DNA from: Embleya sp040605455 | Lineage (GTDB): Bacteria; Actinomycetota; Actinomycetes; Streptomycetales; Streptomycetaceae | DNA length: 29,547 nucleotides | Reading direction: 5' to 3' | NCBI RefSeq assembly: GCF_040605455.1 | Contig: NZ_JBEXCV010000112.1 | Coordinates: 1 to 29,547 of the forward strand | Shown here: piece after piece, positions 15,803 to 23,931 of the stretch | How positions within the stretch are numbered: the stretch's first letter is position 1 | Layout: each line of letters begins with the position of its first letter | The notes under the pieces: model-generated | What the model saw: only the letters and a program-made list of their open reading frames with translations | Database searches by the model: none | Told to the model about the DNA's origin: nothing | Made by a program: the position numbers and the translations under genes

Positions 15803-17041
15803 TCAGGCTGCCGGGGTTGCCTTGTCGAGTGGGGGGACGGTGGTGGCGTCGTCGAGGGTAGCCTCTCGGCTGGTTCGCAGGGCGCCGTGCAGGGTCGCGT
15901 CCGGGCCCAATATGCCTCGTACGATGGCCGGTTCCAGGTGAGGGGCAACCGCGCGGCGGCCCGCCAGGACGGCGTCGATGCCGGGGGTCAGCCACACGGT
16001 CCAGGTCGCCAGATAGCCGCCGAGGATCACCTCGCCCGGGTCCACCAGCCCCGAGATGGCCAGCACCGCCGCGCCCACCGAACGGCCGGCGAGCACGAGC
16101 GCGTCGGTCGCGCGCGGGTCACCGGCGCGCAGTCGGCGGTCGAGTTCGGCCAGGGCCGCGTCGACCCCGTCCCGCGCGGACACGTCGGCGAGTCCGGCGG
16201 CGGCGGTCAGCGGCTCGGGCCCGACGTACATCGCCAGGCACCCGCGCGCGCCACACGGACAGTCGGGGCCGTCGAACGCGAGCGGGATGTGACCCACTTC
16301 GCCGGCCATGCCGTGCGTACCGGTGTGGATCCGACCGCCGACCACCAGGCCGCCGCCGACACCGGTGTCGGCCTTGATGTACGCGGCCGCGCACGGGAGT
16401 TCGTCGCCCTGCTCGGCGCGGGCGTGGTATTCGGCCAGGGCCGCCACGTTCGCGTCGTTGACCACGTCCAGCGGGCAGGCCAGGTCGGGTAGGTGCGCCA
16501 GCACCAGTGCGCGCAGGTCGGTCCGCGACCAGCCGAAGTCGATCGCGGCGGCGACGGTATGCCCGGACCCGGTCACCGGTCCCGCCATCGCGATCACCAC
16601 TCGGGCCAGATGCGCGTCGCGCCGAGCGCGCAGCACGGCCTCGGCGCGCGCGATCTCGCGCGCGAGCACCGCGGCCAGCGGCTCGGGGTCGCCGAACGGT
16701 GCGCGGTGCGGCACGGATGCGCGATGCGCCACCGTGCCGGCCAGGTCCGCGGCCATCACCTCGACCCGCTCCAGAGTCACCTGTAGCGCGATCGCCACCA
16801 CCCGCCCCGGCACCAGGCGCAGCAGCCGACGCGGCCGACCCCGTCCGCCCGACGACGCGGAGCCGACCTCGGCCACCAGGCCACGCCCGATCAGGTCGGC
16901 GGCCAAGGCGGTGACCGACGCGTGCACGAGGCCGGTCGCCGCCGCGACCTCGGTACGCGCGCAGGGGCCGTGCGCGGCGATCTCGCGCAGCACGAGGGCA
17001 ACGTTGTGGCGTCGTACCGCGGCGGTGTCGGTGGGGTTCAC
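15803..17041 (-). CDS. ROK-family transcriptional repressor
   Basis: The protein has 412 residues from a GTG at 17041. Residues 8-75 form a MarR-like winged helix (HGPCARTEVAAATGLVHASV, then a SSGGRGRPRR wing). The ROK sugar-binding part has NDANVAALAE (195-204), DTGVGGG (225-231), EVGH (248-251) and the zinc cluster CPCGARGC (261-268). The glutamate that normally follows the cluster (CxE) is replaced (CLA), and the ATP-binding DxGxT loop is missing near residue 84, as expected for a repressor and not a kinase. Such proteins sense sugars or sugar phosphates. It is divergent from the carboxylesterase gene, which is a plausible target. CsnR of the chitosanase system is also a ROK protein, but nothing here links this gene to it. 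Confidence 0.9.
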   Translation of the reverse strand: MNPTDTAAVRRHNVALVLREIAAHGPCARTEVAAATGLVHASVTALAADLIGRGLVAEVGSASSGGRGRPRRLLRLVPGRVVAIALQVTLERVEVMAADLAGTVAHRASVPHRAPFGDPEPLAAVLAREIARAEAVLRARRDAHLARVVIAMAGPVTGSGHTVAAAIDFGWSRTDLRALVLAHLPDLACPLDVVNDANVAALAEYHARAEQGDELPCAAAYIKADTGVGGGLVVGGRIHTGTHGMAGEVGHIPLAFDGPDCPCGARGCLAMYVGPEPLTAAAGLADVSARDGVDAALAELDRRLRAGDPRATDALVLAGRSVGAAVLAISGLVDPGEVILGGYLATWTVWLTPGIDAVLAGRRAVAPHLEPAIVRGILGPDATLHGALRTSREATLDDATTVPPLDKATPAA

Positions 17042-17593
17042 CCGACCGATTCTGCCTCAGCCCGATTCGCCCACCGCCGGGTGACACCGAGAGCCGACCC
17101 GCCGGCCCGAGCTCGCAAGCCCGGTCTGCGAGCAGCCGGCGATCCGGCCGGCCCCCGCCCCGAGCGCCTGCGGGAAGGGCCCCGGCGACCGGACCCTGAA
17201 GCGTCCCGAGCACCACGCGGCCCGACGACGCCGCGGCCCTCGACCCGGCCGGCCAGCGTCCCCACCCACCGAAGGGCCCGCAGCGCAATCAGCCGGCCGA
17301 CCCGACCACCCACACGACGGCCCGATCGGCCGGCGGCTCCCGCGCCCTCGCGGCCTCGCGGCCCCGCCCCCTCGCGGCCCTGCGGCCCCCGCGCCGCCCC
17401 CTCGCGACCCCGCACTCTCCACGGCTCCCGGTCTCGCGAGGCCGAAGTACGAAAGTGATTTTTTCAACTCTTGTAATATTTATTATTCGGGGTCGATACT
17501 CACCCATGGAACGCATGCAACGCTCGGGCCTCACCCCCGCGCCGACCGTCGGACCGCAAGACCGCCAGGACCCTCCGCGCAAAGGATGACCCC
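17042..17593. other. 552-nt divergent intergenic region
   Basis: No gene is convincing here. Positions 17290-17430 are low-complexity, strand-asymmetric C-rich DNA with loose repeats of CCCTCGCGGC type, producing long Gly/Arg-rich shadow frames. At 17453-17487 composition flips to very AT-rich, which marks the esterase promoter. A short frame at 17506-17589 (beginning MERMQRS) has no support as a gene. Confidence 0.6.
17471..17500 (+). promoter_or_regulatory. Esterase promoter with AT-rich palindrome
   Basis: TTGTAA (17471-17476) and GATACT (17495-17500) are spaced by 18 nt and fit -35/-10 elements. TAATA-TT-TATTA (17474-17485) is a 12-bp palindrome overlapping the -35. GAAA (17451-17454) and TTTC (17462-17465) give a second weak dyad. 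A ROK repressor encoded divergently is the obvious candidate ligand. Confidence 0.45.
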
Positions 17594-19072
17594 GTGCCCC
17601 AGCAGCCGCTCGTCACCACCACCCTGGGCCCCGTGCAAGGGTCCTGGAAGGGCCGGTCCGCCCGCTTCCTGGGCATTCCGTACGCCAAGCCCCCCGTCGG
17701 CGACCTGCGCTTCGCCGCGCCCGAGGCCCCCGAGGCGTGGACCGAACCGCTGGCGGCGACCGTGTACGGCCCCACCGCCCAGCGCCGCGCGTTCGGCGAC
17801 GGGCCGACGATCATCCCGGAGCCGTCGATCCCCGGCGACGACGTACTCGGCGTCAACGTGTTCACCCCCGACCCGAGCCCGGACGCCGCGCTGCCGGTAC
17901 TGGTCTGGATCCACGGCGGCGGCTTCGTGGCCGGCTCCGCCGCCAGCCCGTGGTACGACGGCACCGCGTTCAACCGGGACGGCGTGGTCCTGGTCTCGCT
18001 CGGCTACCGCCTGGGCATCGAGGGCTTCCTGCACCTGGAGGGCGCTCCCGACAACCGGGGCGTCCTGGACTGGATCGCCGCGCTGCGCTGGGTCCGGGAC
18101 AACATCGCGGGCTTCGGCGGCGACCCGGCCAAGGTCACCATCGCCGGTCAGTCGGCGGGCGGCGGCGCGGTGCAGACGCTGATGGTCACACCGTCCGCGC
18201 ACGACCTCTTCCGCGCTGCCATCTCGGTCTCCGGCGCGGTGATGGAACCGCAGAGCCGCGCGGCCGGCCTCGCCGTCGCCGAACTCTTCACTTCCCGCAC
18301 CGGCCTGCCCGCGACCGCCGCCGCGCTGCGCGACTTCTCGCACGACGAGTTGCTGCGCTTGCAGGACCTGGTCACCGCTCCCGAGGAGGGCGCCACCGCG
18401 CTGCCCGGCCTACTGCTGGCGCCGTTCACCGACGGCGAGTTGATCCCCGAGGACGTACACGCCGCGTTCCGCGACGGCTCGGACGCACCCGCGCCGCTGA
18501 TGCTCGGCGCCACCCATCACGAGTTCAACGCCGCCGCCGAATTGGGCATGTCGGACGCCCCGATCGAGGCAGCCGTCGCCGTCCTCGGCGCGGCGGGCCT
18601 GCCGCCCGAGGGCATCGAGGCATACCTTGCCCTGCACGACGGCGCCACCCCCGCCCAGGTGATCGGCCAGGCACTCACCGACACCCTGTTCCGCGCCACG
18701 GCGGTCTCCATCGCCGAGGCCCGCGCAGGACGGGACCGGCCGACCTGGCTGTACACCTTCGAATGGCTCTCCACCGCACCGATGTTCGGCGGGAAGGCCT
18801 TCCACTGCCTCGACCTGCCGTTCGCGTTCGACCTGCTGGCCGCCGAGAACGCGGAGACCGCAACCGGCCCCGACGCACCCCAGAAGCTGGCCGACGCGAT
18901 GCACGGCACGTGGGTCGCCTTCATCCGCGACCTCGACCCGGGCCCCCAGTGGCCGCGCTATACCCGGACCCACCGCGACACGATGGTCTGGGACACCACC
19001 CCCCGGATCACCCCCGACCCGCTGGGCGCCGAACGCAAGATCTGGACCACCCACCGAACCCCGACCGTCTGA
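17594..19072 (+). CDS. Type-B carboxylesterase
   Basis: The protein has 492 residues, the usual size of bacterial type-B carboxylesterases (alpha/beta hydrolase, COesterase). It shows FLGIPYAKPPVGDLRF (25-40), the oxyanion-hole HGGGF (107-111) and the nucleophile elbow GQSAG (185-189) with Ser187. GFGGDPAKVTIAG precedes the elbow as usual. A KAFHCLDLPFAFD block near residues 398-410 holds the likely catalytic histidine. It has no signal peptide and is expected to be cytoplasmic. The GTG at 17594 has AAAGGA upstream. It hydrolyses carboxylic esters; the physiological substrate is unknown. It is divergent from the ROK repressor. Confidence 0.93.
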   Translation: MPQQPLVTTTLGPVQGSWKGRSARFLGIPYAKPPVGDLRFAAPEAPEAWTEPLAATVYGPTAQRRAFGDGPTIIPEPSIPGDDVLGVNVFTPDPSPDAALPVLVWIHGGGFVAGSAASPWYDGTAFNRDGVVLVSLGYRLGIEGFLHLEGAPDNRGVLDWIAALRWVRDNIAGFGGDPAKVTIAGQSAGGGAVQTLMVTPSAHDLFRAAISVSGAVMEPQSRAAGLAVAELFTSRTGLPATAAALRDFSHDELLRLQDLVTAPEEGATALPGLLLAPFTDGELIPEDVHAAFRDGSDAPAPLMLGATHHEFNAAAELGMSDAPIEAAVAVLGAAGLPPEGIEAYLALHDGATPAQVIGQALTDTLFRATAVSIAEARAGRDRPTWLYTFEWLSTAPMFGGKAFHCLDLPFAFDLLAAENAETATGPDAPQKLADAMHGTWVAFIRDLDPGPQWPRYTRTHRDTMVWDTTPRITPDPLGAERKIWTTHRTPTV

Positions 19073-19266
19073 GCCGAACAGCGATGCCCCGCCGGGCTCG
19101 ACCGAGCGGTGCCGAGCCGCAGGGGCGGCCCGGCACCGGGGGTATCCCGAACCGACCCCGGATCCGGCCCCGAGCAAGTGCCGGAGCGGCGGCCCCGTAC
19201 CAGCGGCCCCGATCCGGAGATCGGTGCCGCCCGGTCGGTTCGCACGTGCCAAGGCATGCCACGGCC

Positions 19267-19730
19267 CTACGCCTGCGCGTCGAGCCAGTCGCGGTACGTC
19301 GGGCGGACAGGACGGCGTGCGGGGAAGGGAGCAGGACGCCGTTTTCGAACATGTCGCGGTCCGGGCTGGCCGGGTCGCTCACCTCCTCGATGCGGACCTC
19401 GTGGCCGCGTCGGGCCGGCACCAACTCGGCCATCGCGGCGAGGTTCTCCTCGCGGGGGCCGGCGACCTCCGCGAACGGGGTGCCGGGCGACTCGGTCACC
19501 GGGCCGTCGCCGGTGGCCAGGTCGACCAGGCCCTCCGCGACGGCGCGGGCGGCGATCAGTTGGGTGCGCGTCCTGGGCACGCGGCAGACCTCGCCCTGGA
19601 TCCCCCAGCTCGCGAGCTCCGCCACGAACTCATGGAACTGCGCCGCGCGCAGGATCCGGACCGGCAGCGGTCCGGCCGGCACGGCCTGCTCGTGGGCCGG
19701 CAACGCGCACGGCGCGGAATACGGCGCGGC
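19267..19730 (-). pseudogene. Remnant of an SDR/NmrA-like NAD(P)-binding oxidoreductase
   Basis: The minus strand encodes the C-terminal part of an atypical short-chain dehydrogenase (NmrA/azoreductase-like): AGPLPVRILRAAQFHEFV, GEVCRVPRTRTQLIAARAVAEGLVDLA, EVAGPREENLAAMAELV and a DMFENGVLLPSPHA tail. The N-terminal Rossmann half with the GGTG motif is absent: upstream of about 19730 the frame loses similarity and no start codon fits. The end is also broken. The main frame reads through past 19316, while the expected ending (RPTYRDWLDAQA, stop at 19267-19269) lies in another frame. A 5' deletion plus a 3' frameshift make this a pseudogene. The beta-lactamase-family gene starts about 90 nt away on the other strand. 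Confidence 0.75.
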
Positions 19731-19822
19731 AACCCGGCCCGGCGCGGCAGTGCGGCAAAAATCAGCGAAGCGCCACGAAGCATCATGAAGGGCAACGCAG
19801 CTCCTCGGGAGGCGAAAGCGCG

Positions 19823-20956
19823 ATGAGATCCCACTCCGCACGCATCCGACGACTCGTGAGCACCGGAGTCCGGAAAAGGGTCTACCCCGGCGCGGTATGG
19901 GCCGTCGGCGACACCCACGGCACCCGGACGACCGGAGCCACCGGCACCCTCGATCCGCTCGCACCGAACACGCCGGTCGCGCCGAACGCGCCACCCGCAC
20001 CCGTCACGCCGCTTGGGCCGTTGACCCACCACGGCAGCCGAACCCACACGGGCACCGACGTGCGAACGAACCCGAGCACGATCTTCGACGTGGCCAGCCT
20101 GACCAAGATCATCGCGGTATGGGCCTGCGTCGGCGCCCTCTGGGAGGAGGGTGTCCTGCCCCTCGACGCACCCCTCGCCTCGTATTGGCCCGAGGTCGCC
20201 GGCCACCCGCTCGGCGTCGTCACCGCCCGCCGGCTGCTCACCCACACCGCAGGCGTTCCGCCGCACGCGGACCTGGCCGCCCATTACGGCACGGACCCCG
20301 ACACCATCCGCACTGGCGTACTGCGCGAAGTCCTGCACCGCCCGCCCGGTGAAGCCGTCGAGTACACCGACCGGGCCGCGCTCATCCTCGGCTATCTCGT
20401 CGAACACCTCGCGGCCGACACCCTCGACCGCGTCGCCGCGTCCCGGATCTGGCAACCGCTCGGGATGCACGACACCCGCTTCGGCCCGCTCCCCGCCGCG
20501 CTCGCCGCCGACTGCGCGCCCACCGAGCCCGACCCGGACGGCGAGAGCCGGCTCCGGGGCACGGTGCACGACCCGTCCGCACGCCTGCTCGGCGGCGTCT
20601 GCGGCATCGCCGGCGCCTTCACCGTCCGCGACGACCTGGCGCGTTTCCTTCGCCACCTGCTCGGCGCATATCCCGCCGGCCGCGGACCCGGCTTCGGTCC
20701 CGCCTGGGTCGAGGAATCCCTCACCGTCCACACCGGCGACCTCGAACCCGCCCGGGGCCTGTTCTGGCATCCGGCTCCGGGCACCTGCCCGGCCGAGGGC
20801 GTCTACGTCCACTACGGCTTCACCGGCACCGCCATGTGGATCTCGGCGCAACGGCGGCGCTGGGCCGTCCTGCTCACCAACAAGGTCTACTTCACCCGCG
20901 AACGCGAACCACTGGGCGCCATCCGCGACGAGTTCCGCCGACTGGCCTTCGGGTAG
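19823..20956 (+). CDS. Serine beta-lactamase-family hydrolase
   Basis: The protein has 377 residues. SLTK (92-95) is the SxxK active-site motif with nucleophile Ser92. YTD (181-183) takes the place of YxN, and HYGFTG (330-335) is the HxG/KTG equivalent. GGVCGIAGAF (257-266) and LLTNKVYF (350-357) are typical of the class C/esterase EstB-like group (PF00144). There is no signal peptide, so cytoplasmic esterase or peptidase activity is more likely than antibiotic resistance. Residues about 40-80 hold a Pro-rich low-complexity insert (APNTPVAPNAPPAPVTPLGP). The ATG at 19823 is preceded by GGAGG. Confidence 0.9.
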   Translation: MRSHSARIRRLVSTGVRKRVYPGAVWAVGDTHGTRTTGATGTLDPLAPNTPVAPNAPPAPVTPLGPLTHHGSRTHTGTDVRTNPSTIFDVASLTKIIAVWACVGALWEEGVLPLDAPLASYWPEVAGHPLGVVTARRLLTHTAGVPPHADLAAHYGTDPDTIRTGVLREVLHRPPGEAVEYTDRAALILGYLVEHLAADTLDRVAASRIWQPLGMHDTRFGPLPAALAADCAPTEPDPDGESRLRGTVHDPSARLLGGVCGIAGAFTVRDDLARFLRHLLGAYPAGRGPGFGPAWVEESLTVHTGDLEPARGLFWHPAPGTCPAEGVYVHYGFTGTAMWISAQRRRWAVLLTNKVYFTREREPLGAIRDEFRRLAFG

Positions 20957-21014
20957 CGCGGCTTCGCGGACCCCGCGGGTCGGCGGAACGACTCGGCGGG
21001 CAGGATGGGGTGAC

Positions 21015-21626
21015 ATGACAGCGAACATCGAACCCGTGTCCGCTTTGCTCGTCGTCGACGTGCAGATCGCCTTCGTCACCGGCGCAGGCGCCGTACCGGC
21101 GGCGGAGCGCGTCGTGGAGCGGGCCGCCACGTTGATCGCCCGGGCCCGGGCGAGCGGTGCGTTGGTGGTGCATCTCCAGAACGATGGGCCGGCCGGCGCG
21201 GACGACGAGACCGGTACCCCCGGGTGGGAATTGCGGCTGCCGGTGGAGGCCGGCCCCCGCGAGGTGGTGATCCGCAAGACCGAGGACGACGGCTTCGCCG
21301 GTACACCGCTGGCCGACCTGCTGACCCGGGCGGGCGTCAAGGGTGTGGCTGTATGCGGGGTGATGTCCGAGATGTGCGTGGGCGCCACCGCGCGGGCGGC
21401 ACTGGCGCAGGGCTACCGGGTGGTACTGCCGCACGACGCGCACGCCACGCACGACATCCCGGCCGCGCCCGGCATCAGCGCGGCGGTACCGGCGCCGATG
21501 GTCTCGCGGGTGGCCGAATGGGCACTGGGCGACGAGGTCGACATCGTCGCCCACGCCGAGGACGTGGCCTTCACCGGCGTGGAATTTGCCGACCGGGCCG
21601 CCGAAGAGTCGCGGAACTCGGCGTAG
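21015..21626 (+). CDS. Cysteine hydrolase of the isochorismatase superfamily
   Basis: The protein has 203 residues. The catalytic triad is visible: Asp15 in LLVVDVQ, Lys88 in VIRKTEDDGF and Cys121 in SEMCVGATARAA, with the preceding VCGVMS strand. HDAHATHD (about 141-148) is a usual conserved loop. Members hydrolyse small amides or vinyl ethers (nicotinamide, N-carbamoyl compounds, isochorismate); no siderophore or pyridine nucleotide context is present to choose. The ATG at 21015 has GGATGGGG nearby. It lies 58 nt after the beta-lactamase-family gene on the same strand, so the two may be co-transcribed. Confidence 0.92.
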   Translation: MTANIEPVSALLVVDVQIAFVTGAGAVPAAERVVERAATLIARARASGALVVHLQNDGPAGADDETGTPGWELRLPVEAGPREVVIRKTEDDGFAGTPLADLLTRAGVKGVAVCGVMSEMCVGATARAALAQGYRVVLPHDAHATHDIPAAPGISAAVPAPMVSRVAEWALGDEVDIVAHAEDVAFTGVEFADRAAEESRNSA

Positions 21627-21878
21627 TCCACCGCAACGACGGACCCCTCGCAAGCCGCGGGCGCGGCGAATACCTCCGCGCGCTCCGCCCGCGAGGCCGG
21701 CGTGGAGTCGAAGATGGACGGTCGTTGCCGGGTGACCTCGTTGTACTGAAATTGCGGACCGCACATTGAGTTGGACCGAATCCGGTACCGAAGACCGACG
21801 AGGCTGAGATTTGCGGATCGGGCCGCGTCGCCGTCGGACGCCGGCTGGGGCGAGGTATGGGTCTCGGGTTTGCGTGGT
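21627..21878. other. Intergenic stretch between convergent genes
   Basis: No gene is convincing. A less GC-rich patch around 21738-21815 stands out but carries no recognisable protein or repeat. Minus-strand frames here run into the hydrolase gene as antisense shadows. Together with the hairpin at 21879-21920 it makes up about 300 nt of non-coding DNA. Confidence 0.4.
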
Positions 21879-21920
21879 CGAACGCCGGCCGGGGCGGGCT
21901 TGCGGGCCGGCCGGCGTTCG
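21879..21920. terminator. Bidirectional hairpin terminator
   Basis: CGAACGCCGGCC (21879-21890) and GGCCGGCGTTCG (21909-21920) are perfect 12-bp arms; two more G-C pairs extend the stem inward. It begins 8 nt beyond the dehydrogenase stop codon on the minus strand and lies between convergent transcription units, so it probably serves both. Confidence 0.75.
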
Positions 21921-21928
21921 AGGTTGTC

Positions 21929-22990
21929 TCAGGCCGAGTGGGTGAGGGTGGCCGGTTCGACTGCGTGGGCGAAGGGGATGCCTCGGGTGTAGCGGTCGAG
22001 TTCGTCCAGGGCCAGGGCCACCACGCGGCGCAGTTCGCCGCCCAGGGAGCCGGCGATGTGCGGGGTCAGGAGCACGTTGGGCAGGTCGTAGAGCGGTGAG
22101 GCAGCCGGGAGTACGTCCGGTTCGGTGACGTCGATGACCGCGTCGAGTCGGCCCGCGACCAGTTCCTCGGTGAGTGCGTCCTGGTCCACGAGCGAGCCGC
22201 GGGCGGTGTTGATCAGCGTCGCGCCGTCCCGCATCAGCGCGAGCCGGCGGCGGTCCAGGAGGTTACGGGTGGACTCCAGTTCGGGTGCGTGCACCGTGAC
22301 CACGTCCGAGTCGCGGACCAGTTCGTCCAGGTCCACGCTGCGCGCGCCCAGCGCCTCGGCCTGATCGGCAGTCACATACGGGTCGTGCAGCAGCAGTTCG
22401 AAATCGAACGGGCGGAGCAGTTCGAGCACCCGGCGACCGATCCGGGATGCGCCCACGATGCCGATGGTGCGCCGGTAGTTGCCGAAGCCCGGGAACCGCG
22501 CGTCCCAGTCGACCAGGCGCCGCTCCGCGCGGTAGGCGTCCCGAATCCGCAGGACCCGCTTGTTGGCGAACAAGACGGCGGCGACGGTGTACTCGGCCAC
22601 CGGCAGCGCGTTGGCCGCGGCGCCCGAGGAGACGATCAGGCCGCGTTCCCAGGCGGCATCGGTGAGGTGGTGCTTGACCGAGCCGGCCGCGTGCACCACC
22701 GCGCGCAGTCGTGGTGCCCGGGCCAGCACTGCGGCGTCCAGGCGGGCGCTGCCCCAGCAGGTGAACAGGACTTCCGCCTCGGCCAGCGCCGCGGCGGCCT
22801 CCGGGCTGTCGAAGTCGTCGGCGATCAGCTCGAGATCGACCTCGGCCAGCGCGCTCAGCCGCACGCGTGCCTCGGCGTCCAGAATGCGGCCGGCCACGGA
22901 CGGGTCCATCGCGAGCAGGAGTCGGGGCCGGTGCCGTACCGGTGCGGGCGCGCCGGCGGCGGCCTCGAATCGAGTGGTGCCGTTGCTCAC
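21929..22990 (-). CDS. D-isomer-specific 2-hydroxyacid dehydrogenase
   Basis: The protein has 353 residues from the GTG at 22990, which overlaps the permease stop as GTGA. The NAD-binding glycine loop is GIVGASRIGR (177-186). Arg264 in NTARGSLVDQDAL contacts the substrate carboxylate, Glu290 in DVTEPD and His311 in TPHIAGS complete the catalytic set. It reduces a 2-keto acid or oxidises a D-2-hydroxy acid with NAD(P). As the last gene of the sugar-importer operon it probably acts on a keto or sugar-acid intermediate of the imported substrate, though the substrate cannot be read from sequence. A terminator hairpin follows. Confidence 0.93.
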   Translation of the reverse strand: MSNGTTRFEAAAGAPAPVRHRPRLLLAMDPSVAGRILDAEARVRLSALAEVDLELIADDFDSPEAAAALAEAEVLFTCWGSARLDAAVLARAPRLRAVVHAAGSVKHHLTDAAWERGLIVSSGAAANALPVAEYTVAAVLFANKRVLRIRDAYRAERRLVDWDARFPGFGNYRRTIGIVGASRIGRRVLELLRPFDFELLLHDPYVTADQAEALGARSVDLDELVRDSDVVTVHAPELESTRNLLDRRRLALMRDGATLINTARGSLVDQDALTEELVAGRLDAVIDVTEPDVLPAASPLYDLPNVLLTPHIAGSLGGELRRVVALALDELDRYTRGIPFAHAVEPATLTHSA

Positions 22991-23931
22991 TTGACGCTCC
23001 CCGCGGAAAGGCCCGCGCGCCAGTGGCGCTGGAGCGAGACGAAGGCCACGACCAGCGGGACCACGGCCATCAGCGATCCGGTGATGACCAGCGGATAGAA
23101 CTCGGGGTACGCGTGCGCGTTGGTGTTCCACGAGTACAGACCCAGGCTGACCGGGTACAGCTTCTGGTCGGAGAGCATCACCAGGGGCAGGAAGAAGTTG
23201 TTCCAGATCGCGGTGAACTGGAACAGGAAGATGGTCACGAACCCCGGCATCATCATCGGCATGGCAACGGAGAAGAAGGTCCGAATCTCGCCGGCGCCGT
23301 CCATCCGGGCGGCTTCGAGCACCTCACCGGGGATGTACCCGGCGCTGAACACTCGGGCCAGGTAGACCCCGAACGGGTTGACGATGACCGGGATGAACAC
23401 CGCCCAGAAGGTGTTGACCAGGCCCACCTTGGACGCGAGCAGGTACAGCGGCAGCGCGACGGCGGTGGTGGGCACGAGCACGCCCAGCAGCACGCCGCCG
23501 AACAGTTTCTCCTTGCCGGGGAAGTCGAACTTGTCGAACGCGTATCCGGCCAGCACGCTGATGAACGAGCCGAGTGCCGCGCCGACGCCGGCGTAGAGCA
23601 GGCTGTTGAGGTACCAGTGCCAGTAGATGCCGTCGCCCTCGGTGCTGACGGCCTTGACGTTCTCGGTGAAGTGGAAGCCCTCGAACGCGAAGCCGTCACC
23701 GCCGAACAGGCCGCCCATGTCCTTGGTCGCGGCGATCAGCAGCCAGGCCAGCGGCAGCATCATGTAGAGCGTGACCAGCACCAGGGCGCCGTTGACGGCG
23801 ACCTTGCCCATCAGCGCCTCGGTGGCGCGGCTCTTGGCGCGCGGGCTGCGGGCGGGCTTGGCTGCGGGTGTGCGGGTCGGCGCGGGCGCGTCGGCCGCGA
23901 CCCCGTCCGGCTGCTGCACGGTGGTGCTCAT
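22987..23931 (-). CDS. ABC sugar transporter permease (MalG/CUT1 type)
   Basis: The protein has 314 residues, six predicted membrane helices, and a Pro/Ala-rich cytoplasmic head (about 1-35). The EAA loop that docks the ATPase is LEAARMDGAGEIRTFFSVAMP (about 205-225). The ending (LQRHWRAGLSAGSVK) is typical of MalG-like CUT1 permeases. The ATG overlaps the stop of the first permease (ATGA), and its own stop overlaps the dehydrogenase start. No ATP-binding subunit is encoded nearby, so a shared MsiK-type ATPase is expected. Confidence 0.95.
   Translation of the reverse strand: MSTTVQQPDGVAADAPAPTRTPAAKPARSPRAKSRATEALMGKVAVNGALVLVTLYMMLPLAWLLIAATKDMGGLFGGDGFAFEGFHFTENVKAVSTEGDGIYWHWYLNSLLYAGVGAALGSFISVLAGYAFDKFDFPGKEKLFGGVLLGVLVPTTAVALPLYLLASKVGLVNTFWAVFIPVIVNPFGVYLARVFSAGYIPGEVLEAARMDGAGEIRTFFSVAMPMMMPGFVTIFLFQFTAIWNNFFLPLVMLSDQKLYPVSLGLYSWNTNAHAYPEFYPLVITGSLMAVVPLVVAFVSLQRHWRAGLSAGSVK

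Noticed and set aside
12793..15948. A 1051-codon minus-strand frame
   Set aside because: Antisense to the MFS gene and out of frame with the winged-helix gene; low-complexity product with no recognised domain.
21413..21766. 117-codon minus-strand frame starting MCGPQFQYNEV
   Set aside because: Most of it is antisense to the cysteine hydrolase; the short unique part shows no transposase or other motif.
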